A stretch of DNA of 64,000 bases from Flavobacteriales bacterium UBA6693 (GTDB lineage Bacteria; Bacteroidota; Bacteroidia; Flavobacteriales; Weeksellaceae): positions 115,622 through 179,621 of the forward strand of contig DKJL01000001.1 in NCBI GenBank assembly GCA_002454815.1. Reading direction: 5' to 3'. The translations under genes and the position numbers were made by a program. This document shows, one piece after another, positions 1 to 8,178 of the stretch. Numbering within the stretch: the stretch's first letter is position 1; each line of letters begins with the position of its first letter. The notes under the pieces are model-generated. The model made no database searches and was not told where the DNA came from. It saw only the letters and a program-made list of their open reading frames with translations.

Positions 1-607
1 TGTGAAGTTTTACTTTTTCAAAATAATGATGCGACGCGCCGTGGGCAGAAAAAGTGATGTCTTTTATAACATGGCCTTTCTCAATTTTTTTATCAATGTG
101 AAATTCTATTCCATCTTTTGTTTTCTTTTCATGCGGAATTAAAGAAGCTTTTACCCAATCAGCGTTCAGAAAATCCAAAACAAAATAACCATCTTCTTTT
201 ATCGCTTCGGAAATCGAGGCGAAAACTTTCCGGTCGTCCGCAGCACTTTCAAAATAGCCGAAACTCGTAAAAAGGTTAAAAACTGCATCTACGGGTTCTG
301 AAATGACCGATGAAATCAGGCGATCCCGCATATCATGAACCGCAAATTTCAAAGTATCGTTTTCATACTTACGGTTGTGCACGATGCTTTGTTTCGATAA
401 ATCAACTCCCAAAACCTCAAATCCCATCTTATTTAAAAAAACCGAATGACGACCTTTTCCGCAAGCCAAGTCAATAATTTTTGCTTTTGGCTCTAAACCT
501 AGCCGTGCCACAAGAAGCGTAATAAAGTGTTCTGCTTCCGCGAAATCCCTGTCTTTGTAAAGAATGTGATAATAAGGGGTATCAAACCATGTCTCAAACC
601 ATGCCAT
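1..607 (-). CDS. Class I SAM-dependent methyltransferase (3' end outside window)
   Basis: The reading frame opens with ATG at 607 and stays open to the window edge, giving about 202 residues; the C-terminus is missing. The SAM-binding glycine motif DLACGKGRHS lies about 45 residues in, followed by an acidic strand end (GVDLS) and a later VLDFLNADW strand, the usual order in a class I Rossmann methyltransferase. The substrate cannot be read from sequence. The gene is divergent from the THUMP methyltransferase at 685. A perfect -7 element sits only 5 bases upstream of the ATG, so the mRNA may be nearly leaderless. Confidence 0.85.
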   Translation of the reverse strand, partial: MAWFETWFDTPYYHILYKDRDFAEAEHFITLLVARLGLEPKAKIIDLACGKGRHSVFLNKMGFEVLGVDLSKQSIVHNRKYENDTLKFAVHDMRDRLISSVISEPVDAVFNLFTSFGYFESAADDRKVFASISEAIKEDGYFVLDFLNADWVKASLIPHEKKTKDGIEFHIDKKIEKGHVIKDITFSAHGASHHYFEKVKLH

Positions 608-611
608 TCTG

Positions 612-619
612 CAAAAATA
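612..619 (-). promoter_or_regulatory. Putative -7 promoter element TATTTTTG for the methyltransferase
   Basis: Read on the minus strand this is TATTTTTG, an exact match to the Bacteroidota TAnnTTTG element. Transcription would be expected to start about 5-7 bases further on, at or next to the ATG at 607. No TTG is seen at the expected -33 spacing. Confidence 0.5.
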
Positions 620-621
620 AC

Positions 622-629
622 TAAATTTG
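622..629 (+). promoter_or_regulatory. Putative -7 promoter element TAAATTTG for the THUMP methyltransferase
   Basis: Exact TAnnTTTG match on the plus strand, 56 bases before the ATG at 685 and 2 bases from the opposing element at 612-619. The two promoters are back to back, so RNA polymerase probably cannot occupy both at once. Confidence 0.45.
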
Positions 630-684
630 CCGATACGTCGGCGCTAAACATTAGCTGCTTATCAGCTGCAGCCGACATCAATTT

Positions 685-1845
685 ATGAATAAAGAAAATT
701 TAAAAATTCAGATCAAAACGTTTTTTGGTCTGGAAGAAGTATTGGCCGAGGAAATCCGTAAACTGGGCGGGCAGGACGTTGAAGTAAAAAACCGAGCCGT
801 AAATTGCGCCGGCGATTTGGGCTTTTTGTATAAAATAAATTACTCCGCACGGACAGCGCTGAAGATTCTTGTGCCGGTACTAACCTTTAAAGCTTGGGAT
901 GAAAACCGCTTTTATGATAAGCTTTTTGCTTTTCCGTGGGACGAATATATGACCGTGGACCAAACTTTCGCCATCGATACTACCATTTACTCCGAGCGTT
1001 TTTCGCATTCGCAGTTTATGGCTCAGAAGATGAAAGACGCCATCGCTGATTTTTTTAAATTTAAATATAGAAAGCGTCCGAACGTTGATACCGATCGTCC
1101 TGACATTAAAATTCACCTGCATATCGACCGCGAACTGGTAACTGTTTCGCTGGATTCGTCGGGTGATCCACTATTCAAGCGAGGCTATCGCAAAGAGCAG
1201 GGCGAAGCACCAATTAACGAAGTTCTGGCGGCGGGAATGCTGCAATTGGCGGGTTGGGACGGCAAAGGAAATTTTCTGGATCCGATGTGCGGCTCCGGAA
1301 CTTTATTGATCGAGGCGGCGATGGTCGCTATGGATCTGCCTGCGCAGATTTTCCGCAAGAGATTTGCGTTCCAAAACTGGCTAAATTATGATGCGGAACT
1401 TTTCCAGACTGTTAAAGAGGCGCGCATCAACCGTGTCAAGGAATTTGATGGCAAAATCGTTGGTTATGATATTGATCCCGATATGCTGCATGCTGCGCGA
1501 GTAAACATCGAAACTGCGGAAATGGAAGAGGTGATTGAAGTAAAAGAGCAGGATTTCTTCGAATCCAAAAAAGAACTGTTTCCGCTGATGATTGTTTTTA
1601 ATCCGCCTTACGACGAAAGAATCGTGATCAATGATGACGAGTTTTACAAAAAAATAGGCGATACATTCAAGAAAAATTATCCTAATACTTTGGCGTGGCT
1701 TATTTCGTCGGATTTGGATTCCGTGAAAAACTTAGGTTTGCGGCCTTCACGAAAGATAAAGTTATTTAATGGCAAACTCGAGTGCCGCTTCATGCAATAC
1801 GAAATGTATGAAGGAACCAAGAAAATCCACAAGCTTGGGAAATAA
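685..1845 (+). CDS. THUMP domain-containing class I SAM-dependent RNA methyltransferase (RlmL/Trm-like)
   Basis: A 386-residue protein with an N-terminal ferredoxin-like/THUMP region (about residues 5-165) and a C-terminal Rossmann methyltransferase. The SAM motif LDPMCGSGTLLIEAA lies near residue 200 and the catalytic motif FNPPYDER near residue 307. The N-P-P-Y signature is that of enzymes methylating exocyclic amino groups of guanine or adenine. This arrangement is COG0116, which includes the N-terminal half of E. coli RlmL (23S rRNA m2G2445). Here the second, RlmK-like half is absent, as in most Bacteroidota. The exact RNA target is inference. The next reading (1849) begins right after the stop. 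Confidence 0.9.
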   Translation: MNKENLKIQIKTFFGLEEVLAEEIRKLGGQDVEVKNRAVNCAGDLGFLYKINYSARTALKILVPVLTFKAWDENRFYDKLFAFPWDEYMTVDQTFAIDTTIYSERFSHSQFMAQKMKDAIADFFKFKYRKRPNVDTDRPDIKIHLHIDRELVTVSLDSSGDPLFKRGYRKEQGEAPINEVLAAGMLQLAGWDGKGNFLDPMCGSGTLLIEAAMVAMDLPAQIFRKRFAFQNWLNYDAELFQTVKEARINRVKEFDGKIVGYDIDPDMLHAARVNIETAEMEEVIEVKEQDFFESKKELFPLMIVFNPPYDERIVINDDEFYKKIGDTFKKNYPNTLAWLISSDLDSVKNLGLRPSRKIKLFNGKLECRFMQYEMYEGTKKIHKLGK

Positions 1846-1848
1846 TTG

Positions 1849-2034
1849 ATGACTGCAAATGTCTTTTTGTTTATGCTGGGAATTTAATTTTTATATAATG
1901 GAAGTAACTATATTAAAAAATATAAGTATTTAGATCTTCCAGATCCATCTAAAATAAAAATTATTGTAGGTTCAATGGGGATGGGTACTATTTTTACTAT
2001 TTGGTTTTTTTTAAAAATTTTTGGATTTGTTTAA
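1849..2034 (+). pseudogene. Remnant of a small membrane protein gene with an in-frame stop
   Basis: From ATG 1849 the frame gives 12 codons (ending FMLGI), a TAA at 1885-1887, then 48 further sense codons in the same frame to a TAA at 2032-2034. The second part looks protein-like: a charged, proline-containing stretch (YKYLDLPDPSKIKI) followed by a hydrophobic helix (FTIWFFLKIFGFV). The most likely reading is a two-helix membrane protein of about 61 residues broken by a nonsense mutation. Chance openness in AT-rich DNA cannot be excluded. Confidence 0.35.
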
Positions 2035-2089
2035 TATTTTTTTATTTAAATATTCAACACTTAAGCACTACACACTCAAACCTTCAAAC

Positions 2090-3091
2090 TTGTCAACAAT
2101 CTCCATCATCATTGCCATTTACAACCGGAAAGAGGAGCTTTTCGAGCTGCTGAATTCATTATCACTTCAAACCGATAAAGAATTTGAAGTAATCGTGGTA
2201 GACGATGGATCGCCCGTTCATCTGAGGCCGACCACGGATTTGTTTGCGGACAGTCTGAAAATTGATTTTTACCGCAAAGAAAATTCGGGGCCGGGGTTAT
2301 CCCGAAATTATGGCGCGCGCCGCGCAAAAGGTGACTGGCTGATTTTCGTGGATTCGGACGTGATCGTCGAGAATGACTATGTAGAAAACATCAAAAAAAA
2401 TATTGTAGAAATTCCCTGTGAAGCTTTTGGGGGCGCTGACAAAGCGCACAAGGGTTTTAATTTGATGCAAAAAGCAATATCCTATTCAATGACGTCGGTT
2501 TTTACCACCGGTGGTATACGCGGGAATAAAAAAGCAGTCACCAAATTTCAGCCGCGCAGCTTTAGTATGGGCGTGAAAAAAAGTGCCTTCCTGGAAGTGG
2601 GCGGCTTTTCTGAAATGCGGATCGGTGAAGATCCCGATCTTTCGATGAAGTTGTGGGAAAAAGGTTTTACGACAGCATTTTTTGATGATATCGGCGTTTA
2701 TCACAAGCGCCGCGTCGATTTTGGCAAATTTTCAAAACAGGTTTACCAGTTTGGTTGCGCACGGCCGATTCTAAACCAACGTCACCCGGATTATGTAAAA
2801 ATTTCGTTTGCTTTTCCAACATTTTTCCTGCTCGGTTACGTGCTCGGTTTTATCGATTATTTTTGGTTTCACCGCGGTCTCATCCTTGGCTTTTACGGCA
2901 TGTATACTTTTTTGGTATTTTTTCATGCGCTATATAAAACCAGAAATATCAGTACCGCAGCGATGGCAATCACAGCCACGTATATCCAAATGTTTTCCTA
3001 TGGTTATGGGTTTTTAAAATCGTGGGTTTTGCTCAATATTTTCCGACAAAAACCGGAAGAAGCATTTCCTTCCCATTTTCACCGACCGTAG
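2090..3091 (+). CDS. Glycosyltransferase family 2 protein with C-terminal membrane helices
   Basis: A GT-A glycosyltransferase. It begins with the strand ISIIIAIYNR, followed by VVDDGSP (nucleotide-binding Asp pair), a VDSDV metal-binding DxD and GEDPDLSMKLWEKG, the acidic GT2 acceptor-side motif. Two or three hydrophobic segments after about residue 230 should anchor it to the inner membrane. The frame is open from TTG 2021, but the extra N-terminal residues are unlike GT2 proteins. I chose TTG 2090, which places the first beta strand at the N-terminus; no ATG is available. It probably makes surface polysaccharide or glycolipid; donor and acceptor are unknown. Confidence 0.85.
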   Translation: MSTISIIIAIYNRKEELFELLNSLSLQTDKEFEVIVVDDGSPVHLRPTTDLFADSLKIDFYRKENSGPGLSRNYGARRAKGDWLIFVDSDVIVENDYVENIKKNIVEIPCEAFGGADKAHKGFNLMQKAISYSMTSVFTTGGIRGNKKAVTKFQPRSFSMGVKKSAFLEVGGFSEMRIGEDPDLSMKLWEKGFTTAFFDDIGVYHKRRVDFGKFSKQVYQFGCARPILNQRHPDYVKISFAFPTFFLLGYVLGFIDYFWFHRGLILGFYGMYTFLVFFHALYKTRNISTAAMAITATYIQMFSYGYGFLKSWVLLNIFRQKPEEAFPSHFHRP

Positions 3092-3139
3092 TTTTGTTGA
3101 GCAATGTAAAACTTCTTAATTATTTAAAACAAAAAAATC

Positions 3140-3967
3140 ATGAATACATATTTAGAATTCAACTTTAAAATCAGTCCGCTTCAGCCCTGGAATGAAATTT
3201 TGATGGCTGAATTAATCGAGATCGGGTTCGACAGTTTTACCGAGGAATACGATGGAATTCTTGCTTATATTCCGCAGGCTGATTACGTAGCAGACGACCT
3301 GAAAAAACTGCCGATATTGCTGAATGAAGCGGTAACGATTTCGTACACGCATAAAGAAATGCCCAATATTAACTGGAACGAGGAGTGGGAAAAGAACTTT
3401 TCGCCCATTAATATCGAAAATAAAGTTTCAATTCGTGCGGAGTTTCATGAAAATCAAAATCTGCCACACGAAATTATTATACAACCTAAAATGTCATTTG
3501 GTACCGGCCACCATGCAACCACTTATCTGATGATTCAGCAGATGCTGGACATGGATTTTGCGAACAAAAAAGTGCTCGATATGGGCTGCGGGACGTCGGT
3601 CCTCGCGATTTTTGCCAAGCAGAGAGGCGCGGGGCATACGGTCGCGATTGACATCGATGAATGGTCGGTAGAAAATTCCGTGGAAAACGCACAGCGTAAT
3701 AAGGTAGAACTTGAAATATCCCAGGGCACCGCGGAAAATCTGGGCAGCGAGAAGTTTGATATTATTTTGGCAAACATCAACCGGAACATTTTAATATCCG
3801 ACATTCCCACCTATGTTTCTGTTCTTAACGACGGCGGAAAGCTGCTGCTTTCCGGTCTGTGCTTTTTCGATGTGGATGATATTCTGGAAGTTTGCCAAAA
3901 AGAAAAACTGACTTTAAAGAAGAAAATACAGCGCGAGGAGTGGGTGTCGCTTCTACTGGAAAAATAA
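3140..3967 (+). CDS. prmA: Ribosomal protein L11 methyltransferase
   Basis: 275 residues. The N-terminal substrate-recognition domain (roughly residues 1-100) contains NWNEEWEKNF, followed by the PrmA linker motif PKMSFGTGHHATT, the SAM motif LDMGCGTSVLAIFA and the catalytic ILANINRNIL near residue 210. PrmA trimethylates amino groups of L11 in the cytoplasm. Length is slightly below the E. coli protein, as is usual in Bacteroidota. The gene ends at a hairpin shared with the convergent tRNA-Arg. Confidence 0.95.
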   Translation: MNTYLEFNFKISPLQPWNEILMAELIEIGFDSFTEEYDGILAYIPQADYVADDLKKLPILLNEAVTISYTHKEMPNINWNEEWEKNFSPINIENKVSIRAEFHENQNLPHEIIIQPKMSFGTGHHATTYLMIQQMLDMDFANKKVLDMGCGTSVLAIFAKQRGAGHTVAIDIDEWSVENSVENAQRNKVELEISQGTAENLGSEKFDIILANINRNILISDIPTYVSVLNDGGKLLLSGLCFFDVDDILEVCQKEKLTLKKKIQREEWVSLLLEK

Positions 3968-3970
3968 AAA

Positions 3971-3995
3971 AAACCTAGCGAAATGCTAGGTTTTA
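3971..3995. terminator. Bidirectional intrinsic terminator between prmA and tRNA-Arg
   Basis: Nine-base stem AAACCTAGC / GCTAGGTTT with a 5-base loop, an A-run on the left and T-run on the right. It can terminate prmA on the plus strand and tRNA-Arg on the minus strand. Confidence 0.85.
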
Positions 3996-3996
3996 G

Positions 3997-4070
3997 TGAC
4001 CTCGACAGGATTCAAACCTGTAACCTCCTGAGCCGTAATCAGGTGCGCTATTCAGTTGCGCCACGAGGCC
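3997..4070 (-). tRNA. tRNA-Arg (anticodon ACG)
   Basis: The minus-strand 74-mer folds as a cloverleaf. The acceptor stem GGCCTCG pairs with CGAGGTC (one G-T pair) and the discriminator is A. The anticodon stem CCTGA/TCAGG encloses the loop TTACGGC, giving anticodon ACG (arginine, CGN codons after A34 deamination). The T arm ACAGG/CCTGT carries TTTGAAT. CCA is not encoded. Confidence 0.95.
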
Positions 4071-4085
4071 TTCTTTTTGGTGGTG

Positions 4086-4093
4086 CAAATATA
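4086..4093 (-). promoter_or_regulatory. Putative -7 element TATATTTG for tRNA-Arg
   Basis: Minus-strand TATATTTG, an exact TAnnTTTG match 15 bases upstream of the mature tRNA 5' end. It lies inside the 5' region of the divergent lipoprotein gene at 4118. Confidence 0.5.
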
Positions 4094-4117
4094 AGTAAAC
4101 TTTATTGTGATATAAAA

Positions 4118-5164
4118 ATGAAACGGACAATTTTTTTATTTTTCCTCGCTTTTTTTCTTTTATCGTGTAAAAAGCAGCAGACAAAAAACACCGCAGATTG
4201 GGAATATATTTCTCAGAATGTGCAACTTAAAGATGATGGCGCTTCATTGAGCTTAAAGACAGGAAAGTTCAGTTATACTATTGCCAAATCCCGTCTTCCG
4301 TTCCGCAAGGCCATTTTGCTTAACGCGAGTTTGGTGGGTTATTTTACTGAATTGGGCATTGAGGGACGCATCATAGGAATTTCCAGCCCGGAATATGTCT
4401 ACAGTGAAAACATTCGAAGCAAAGTTGGAGCGGGCACGATTGAAAACGTTGGCAACGAGCAGAAATACGATGTTGAAAAAATTATTGCCCTAAAACCGGA
4501 AGTCATCTTTACCAACTACATTTCTACATTCGAAAACACTTATGAGATCATCCGAAAAAACGGCATCGAAATTATTTTCCTTGATGAATACCTGGAAAAT
4601 GAACCGCTGGACAAAACACGTTATTTGCTGGTTTTTGGTGAATTATTTGACGTGAAAGATCAGGCTGAAAAGCGTCTTAAAACCATTGCCGACCGCTATG
4701 ATTCGCTTAAAGTTGTTGCAACCCAAACTACGGAAAAACCGCTCGTTCTGGCGAATGAAATGTACGGCAACCAATGGTTTCTTCCCGGTGGAAAATCGAT
4801 GCTGGCAAAATTTATCGCTGATGCGAATGCAAGTTACATCAACGCGGACAGCGAAAGCAGCGGGGCTGTACCGATGAGTTTTGAAGAGGTTTTTGCCAAA
4901 GCCGGCGACGCACAATATTGGGTGAATGTGGGTAACCACAAAACCAAGCGGGAACTGCTGCAGATTAATCCGAATTACACGTCATTGCCGGTTTACAACG
5001 AAGGCCAGCTCTTTACTGTTACGCAACGGGAGCAGGTCCGTGCCAATGATTATTTTGAGGAAGGTGTGGTTCGCGCGGACAAAATGCTGGAAGATTATAT
5101 CCGGATTTTCCATCCGACTTTACTGCCGCCCGGAGCGCTGAATTATTTAAAGGAATTGAAGTAA
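4118..5164 (+). CDS. ABC transporter substrate-binding lipoprotein (TroA/BtuF-like, probable iron-siderophore or cobalamin)
   Basis: 348 residues from ATG 4118. The longer upstream frame runs through the tRNA and is not credible. The N-terminus is a lipoprotein signal with lipobox LLSC, followed by Lys/Gln-rich residues. The body is a class III periplasmic-binding fold: LGIEGRIIGISSPEYV, then DVEKIIALKPEVIFTNY and a C-terminal lobe with WFLPGGKSMLAKF. This layout is typical of FecB/BtuF-type binding proteins for siderophores or B12. No permease or ATPase gene is adjacent, so the ligand is open; the class II nucleotide reductase at 38.7 kb needs B12, but a link is only speculation. Confidence 0.8.
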   Translation: MKRTIFLFFLAFFLLSCKKQQTKNTADWEYISQNVQLKDDGASLSLKTGKFSYTIAKSRLPFRKAILLNASLVGYFTELGIEGRIIGISSPEYVYSENIRSKVGAGTIENVGNEQKYDVEKIIALKPEVIFTNYISTFENTYEIIRKNGIEIIFLDEYLENEPLDKTRYLLVFGELFDVKDQAEKRLKTIADRYDSLKVVATQTTEKPLVLANEMYGNQWFLPGGKSMLAKFIADANASYINADSESSGAVPMSFEEVFAKAGDAQYWVNVGNHKTKRELLQINPNYTSLPVYNEGQLFTVTQREQVRANDYFEEGVVRADKMLEDYIRIFHPTLLPPGALNYLKELK

Positions 5165-5173
5165 ATATTATTC

Positions 5174-5181
5174 TATTTTTG
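5174..5181 (+). promoter_or_regulatory. Putative -7 element TATTTTTG for mtgA
   Basis: Exact TAnnTTTG match 11 bases before ATG 5193 and 29 bases before the alternative ATG 5211. A TTG lies at 5156-5158, at slightly shorter than usual spacing. Confidence 0.45.
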
Positions 5182-5192
5182 CAGCACCGCTA

Positions 5193-5855
5193 ATGTCGGC
5201 CGTATCTATTATGCTAAAAAAACTGAAGAGATTACTCCTGCTACTGATTATAGCAAACATCCTGTTTATATTTTGGGGAAAATTTTTTAATCCGCCGCTT
5301 ACCTTTACGCAGATCGGTGCCGTAATGCAGTATGGCAAGCTGGAACGCAATTATATCTCGTCTGACCAAATGGGAAGCGCAGTAAAAAAAGCCGTCATAG
5401 CGGCAGAAGATCAGCGCTTCTTTGTGCACAATGGTTTCGATTATCAGGCGATTGAAAAAGCGCTGCAACACAACCAAAAAGGCAAAACGGTACGGGGCGG
5501 AAGCACGATTTCTCAGCAGACGGCCAAGAATGTTTTTCTCTGGCAAGGCCGCAGTTGGATTCGCAAAGGTTTTGAAGCGGTGTATACCTTCGCGATCGAA
5601 AAAATTTGGGGAAAAGATATTATCCTCGAACGTTACTTAAACAGTATCGAAATGGGTCGCGGGGTATTTGGAGTCGAAGCAGCGTCAAAGTATTATTTTG
5701 GAAAATCAGCGCTCAACCTTACGAAAAGTGAAGCTGCGTGGATTGCTGCCGTATTGCCAAATCCGAAAAAATATGATCCTAAAAATCCTTCTGCTTACCT
5801 GAAAAGAAAGCACACCTGGATTTTGCGGCAGATGAAAAATGTGCGCCTGGAATAA
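5193..5855 (+). CDS. mtgA: Monofunctional biosynthetic peptidoglycan transglycosylase
   Basis: 220 residues of the GT51 family, which polymerises lipid II into glycan strands on the periplasmic face. One N-terminal hydrophobic helix (about residues 11-28) anchors it. The catalytic motif AAEDQRFFVHNGFD holds the proposed general base Glu72, followed by GGSTISQQTAKN (about 102-113), the RKGFEAVYTFAIE helix and RYLNSIEMGRGVFG. There is no transpeptidase domain. ATG 5211 (MLKKLKR) is an equally good start, given the promoter 11 bases before 5193. The gene is followed closely by the large membrane protein at 5874. Confidence 0.93.
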   Translation: MSAVSIMLKKLKRLLLLLIIANILFIFWGKFFNPPLTFTQIGAVMQYGKLERNYISSDQMGSAVKKAVIAAEDQRFFVHNGFDYQAIEKALQHNQKGKTVRGGSTISQQTAKNVFLWQGRSWIRKGFEAVYTFAIEKIWGKDIILERYLNSIEMGRGVFGVEAASKYYFGKSALNLTKSEAAWIAAVLPNPKKYDPKNPSAYLKRKHTWILRQMKNVRLE

Positions 5856-5873
5856 TCTATCTTTACCGACATT

Positions 5874-7907
5874 ATGATATTCAGATTTCGAAGTAACGAC
5901 CGTTTCAGCACCATTCTGACTAAATATTTTAGCTTCAGGAACGAGACGCAATCCCTCGAGCCGCTTACGCAGATGCTGCACGCAGCACGGGAGGTTTCCT
6001 TCGGTGAAATCATCGGGTTTTTGCGCGATAATCCAGAAATCGCTGAAAATTTTGGCTATTACATCCGGAATATTTTTCACGGAAAACCGTTCAACCTTTC
6101 TCTTACAGAAGCCAATATTCTTTCGGAAAATGCTTTTTATCCTGAATTAAAAAAGCGGTTGCTGGACAAGATTCTTCCCAGCGTAGAAAATGAGGACACC
6201 GTTTGGTTCATGGTCGATACCATTTCGGTCCGGCCAAAAGCGGATTTGGCTTTCTTTAAAAATTTAAATGAAGAAGAGCTCAGCGAACTTTTCCGTTTAC
6301 TGCAAATCGATGATCTGATCCTGAAACCTGCCGTAAAGAGAGAACTGTTGTTTTCGTTAAATATTCTGGCCTGGCGCATGATCGGTACCGCGTTGGATGT
6401 CCAGGTTGTCAATATGGCGCCGGAATACCGAAATTTTGACAATCCCTTCCTAGCACTTCAAAATGAGATCGATCTCCTGAATGCGAATTACAAAAACGAC
6501 CCCGACTTTCATCTTACATCCAAGGATGTGAACTATAAACAGATACGCGTTCTCGTAAAACAGTGTCTGGATTTTGTGGCGCTAGCTTTTAAAAATTCGT
6601 CAAAGTACGGGATTTCCGGAAAGATCAATCAGTCTTTGTTGAAAGTTCGTCAGCAGCTGGAGCGGATGAAGGACATACTTTCCATAATGGTTTTTGACCG
6701 GGAGGAAGAAGTAATTCAAAATTCGAAAAAGCTGGTACTGAATATTTTAGAGTATAAAAGCCATAAAAACAACCTCCGCGAACTTTTCTACGACAGTACG
6801 ACACTCAAATCGCATTTGATTACCAACCACACCGCAGAAACCGGCACGCATTACATAACCTCCAACCGGCGGGATTACATGAAAATGTTTCTGCGCGCCA
6901 GCGGCGGGGGTGTCATTGTAGGCGCACTCTGCGTGCTGAAACTTCTTTACAGCTACATCCCGGGCAGCGATTTTTCGCACGCTTTTTTGTACTCATTTAA
7001 TTATGCGATGGGATTCATCATGATTTATCTGATGAATTATACGCTTGCGACAAAACAACCTGCAATGACAGCGGCGACAATGGCGAAAGTTTTGTCCGAA
7101 GGTCAGAATACGCAGAAAAACTACATCGACTTTGCCCATCTTGTATCTCGGTTGTTCCGCACGCAGTTCATCGCTTTTATGGGAAATGTTTTGCTGGCCT
7201 TTCCCATTGCGATGGCCATTATTTATGGCATTGATGTTATGTTCAAACAAAATTTTGCGATAGAAAAATCGGCGACGTTGTTGCGAGATTTGGATCCGGT
7301 AAAGTCCAAGGCGATTCTGCACGCGAGTATCGCCGGCTTCTTTCTATTTATTTCCGGAATCATTTCGGGCAATGTGGGCAACAGTTCGGTTTTTTTCCGT
7401 ATTCCGAAACGCATCGAAAAAAATCCTTTTTTAAATTATTTTCTCGGGAAAAATGTGGCAAAACGGATTTCAGATTATTACGCGAAAAACTGGGCAGGGA
7501 TCATTTCCAACTTTTGGTTTGGTATTTTCCTGGGAGCCACGGGGCCGATCGGTTTGTTCTTTGGTCTCGATCTCGACATCCGACACATAACATTTGCGTC
7601 CGGCAACTTTGCACTCGGTCTTTACGGCGCTGATTTTTCGGTTTCTGCAGCAACCTTCTGGACCGCATTTTTTACGGTCTTTCTGATTGGATTTTTCAAT
7701 TTTGCCGTAAGTTTTGGTTTATCGATGATCCTTGCGTTCCGTTCCAGAAAGGTAAATTTTGGTGAACTGAAGAAAATTTACAACGAAATTTTTCGGTATT
7801 TTATGAAAAATCCGCTGCGGTTTTTTCTGCCCATCCGATCCAGATTGGATACCAGCGCACAGGAAATGGTGGACAACACGGTAATTACAAAACGAGAAGA
7901 CCGTTAA
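5874..7907 (+). CDS. SpecificRecomb/Gcr-family integral membrane protein (named 'site-specific recombinase')
   Basis: 677 residues. The first half (to about 330) is soluble and helical. The second half carries several membrane segments, including the family-typical region GFIMIYLMNYTLATKQPAMT, and ends in a short cytoplasmic tail. This matches the family named after the gonococcal gcr gene. No serine- or tyrosine-recombinase catalytic motif is visible and the protein is clearly membrane-embedded, so I would not infer recombinase activity. It begins 18 bases after mtgA and its 3' end overlaps the convergent DUF721 gene by 23 bases. Confidence 0.75.
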   Translation: MIFRFRSNDRFSTILTKYFSFRNETQSLEPLTQMLHAAREVSFGEIIGFLRDNPEIAENFGYYIRNIFHGKPFNLSLTEANILSENAFYPELKKRLLDKILPSVENEDTVWFMVDTISVRPKADLAFFKNLNEEELSELFRLLQIDDLILKPAVKRELLFSLNILAWRMIGTALDVQVVNMAPEYRNFDNPFLALQNEIDLLNANYKNDPDFHLTSKDVNYKQIRVLVKQCLDFVALAFKNSSKYGISGKINQSLLKVRQQLERMKDILSIMVFDREEEVIQNSKKLVLNILEYKSHKNNLRELFYDSTTLKSHLITNHTAETGTHYITSNRRDYMKMFLRASGGGVIVGALCVLKLLYSYIPGSDFSHAFLYSFNYAMGFIMIYLMNYTLATKQPAMTAATMAKVLSEGQNTQKNYIDFAHLVSRLFRTQFIAFMGNVLLAFPIAMAIIYGIDVMFKQNFAIEKSATLLRDLDPVKSKAILHASIAGFFLFISGIISGNVGNSSVFFRIPKRIEKNPFLNYFLGKNVAKRISDYYAKNWAGIISNFWFGIFLGATGPIGLFFGLDLDIRHITFASGNFALGLYGADFSVSAATFWTAFFTVFLIGFFNFAVSFGLSMILAFRSRKVNFGELKKIYNEIFRYFMKNPLRFFLPIRSRLDTSAQEMVDNTVITKREDR

Positions 7908-8178
7908 AGTTTTCCTCGCCAAATTTATCCTGAAATTTCTGCAGATAAAAGCTTTTTCGCAGACGGAAATCCTGCTTCAATAGCGGAGACTTTACGCGTA
8001 TTTCGATGATTTTATTGTTCAGGTTAACGGATTCAATTTCGTTGTAAAGGTCATCACTAAGGTACTCGTGCAGGAAATCTTTAATTTCGAACGCCAAAAG
8101 TTTATCCTCGAAGCCGTGGAGGCGTGCGAACGATTTTACAAGTTCTGAGGACTGATATTCTCGCTTTTTCTTTTTCAT
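7885..8178 (-). CDS. DUF721 domain-containing protein (DciA-like)
   Basis: 97 residues: N-terminal basic KKKKREYQ, then a helical region and the KIIEIRVKSPLLKQDFRLRK strand-helix unit typical of DUF721. Related DciA proteins load the replicative helicase, and DUF721 genes are often found beside recF or dnaA. The start codon overlaps the recF stop, so translation is probably coupled. Whether this protein loads DnaB here is inference. Confidence 0.85.
   Translation of the reverse strand: MKKKKREYQSSELVKSFARLHGFEDKLLAFEIKDFLHEYLSDDLYNEIESVNLNNKIIEIRVKSPLLKQDFRLRKSFYLQKFQDKFGEENFNGLLVL

Noticed and set aside
3983..4117. Upstream extension of the substrate-binding lipoprotein frame
   Set aside because: It runs through tRNA-Arg and would place residues before the lipoprotein signal; ATG 4118 fits the lipobox.
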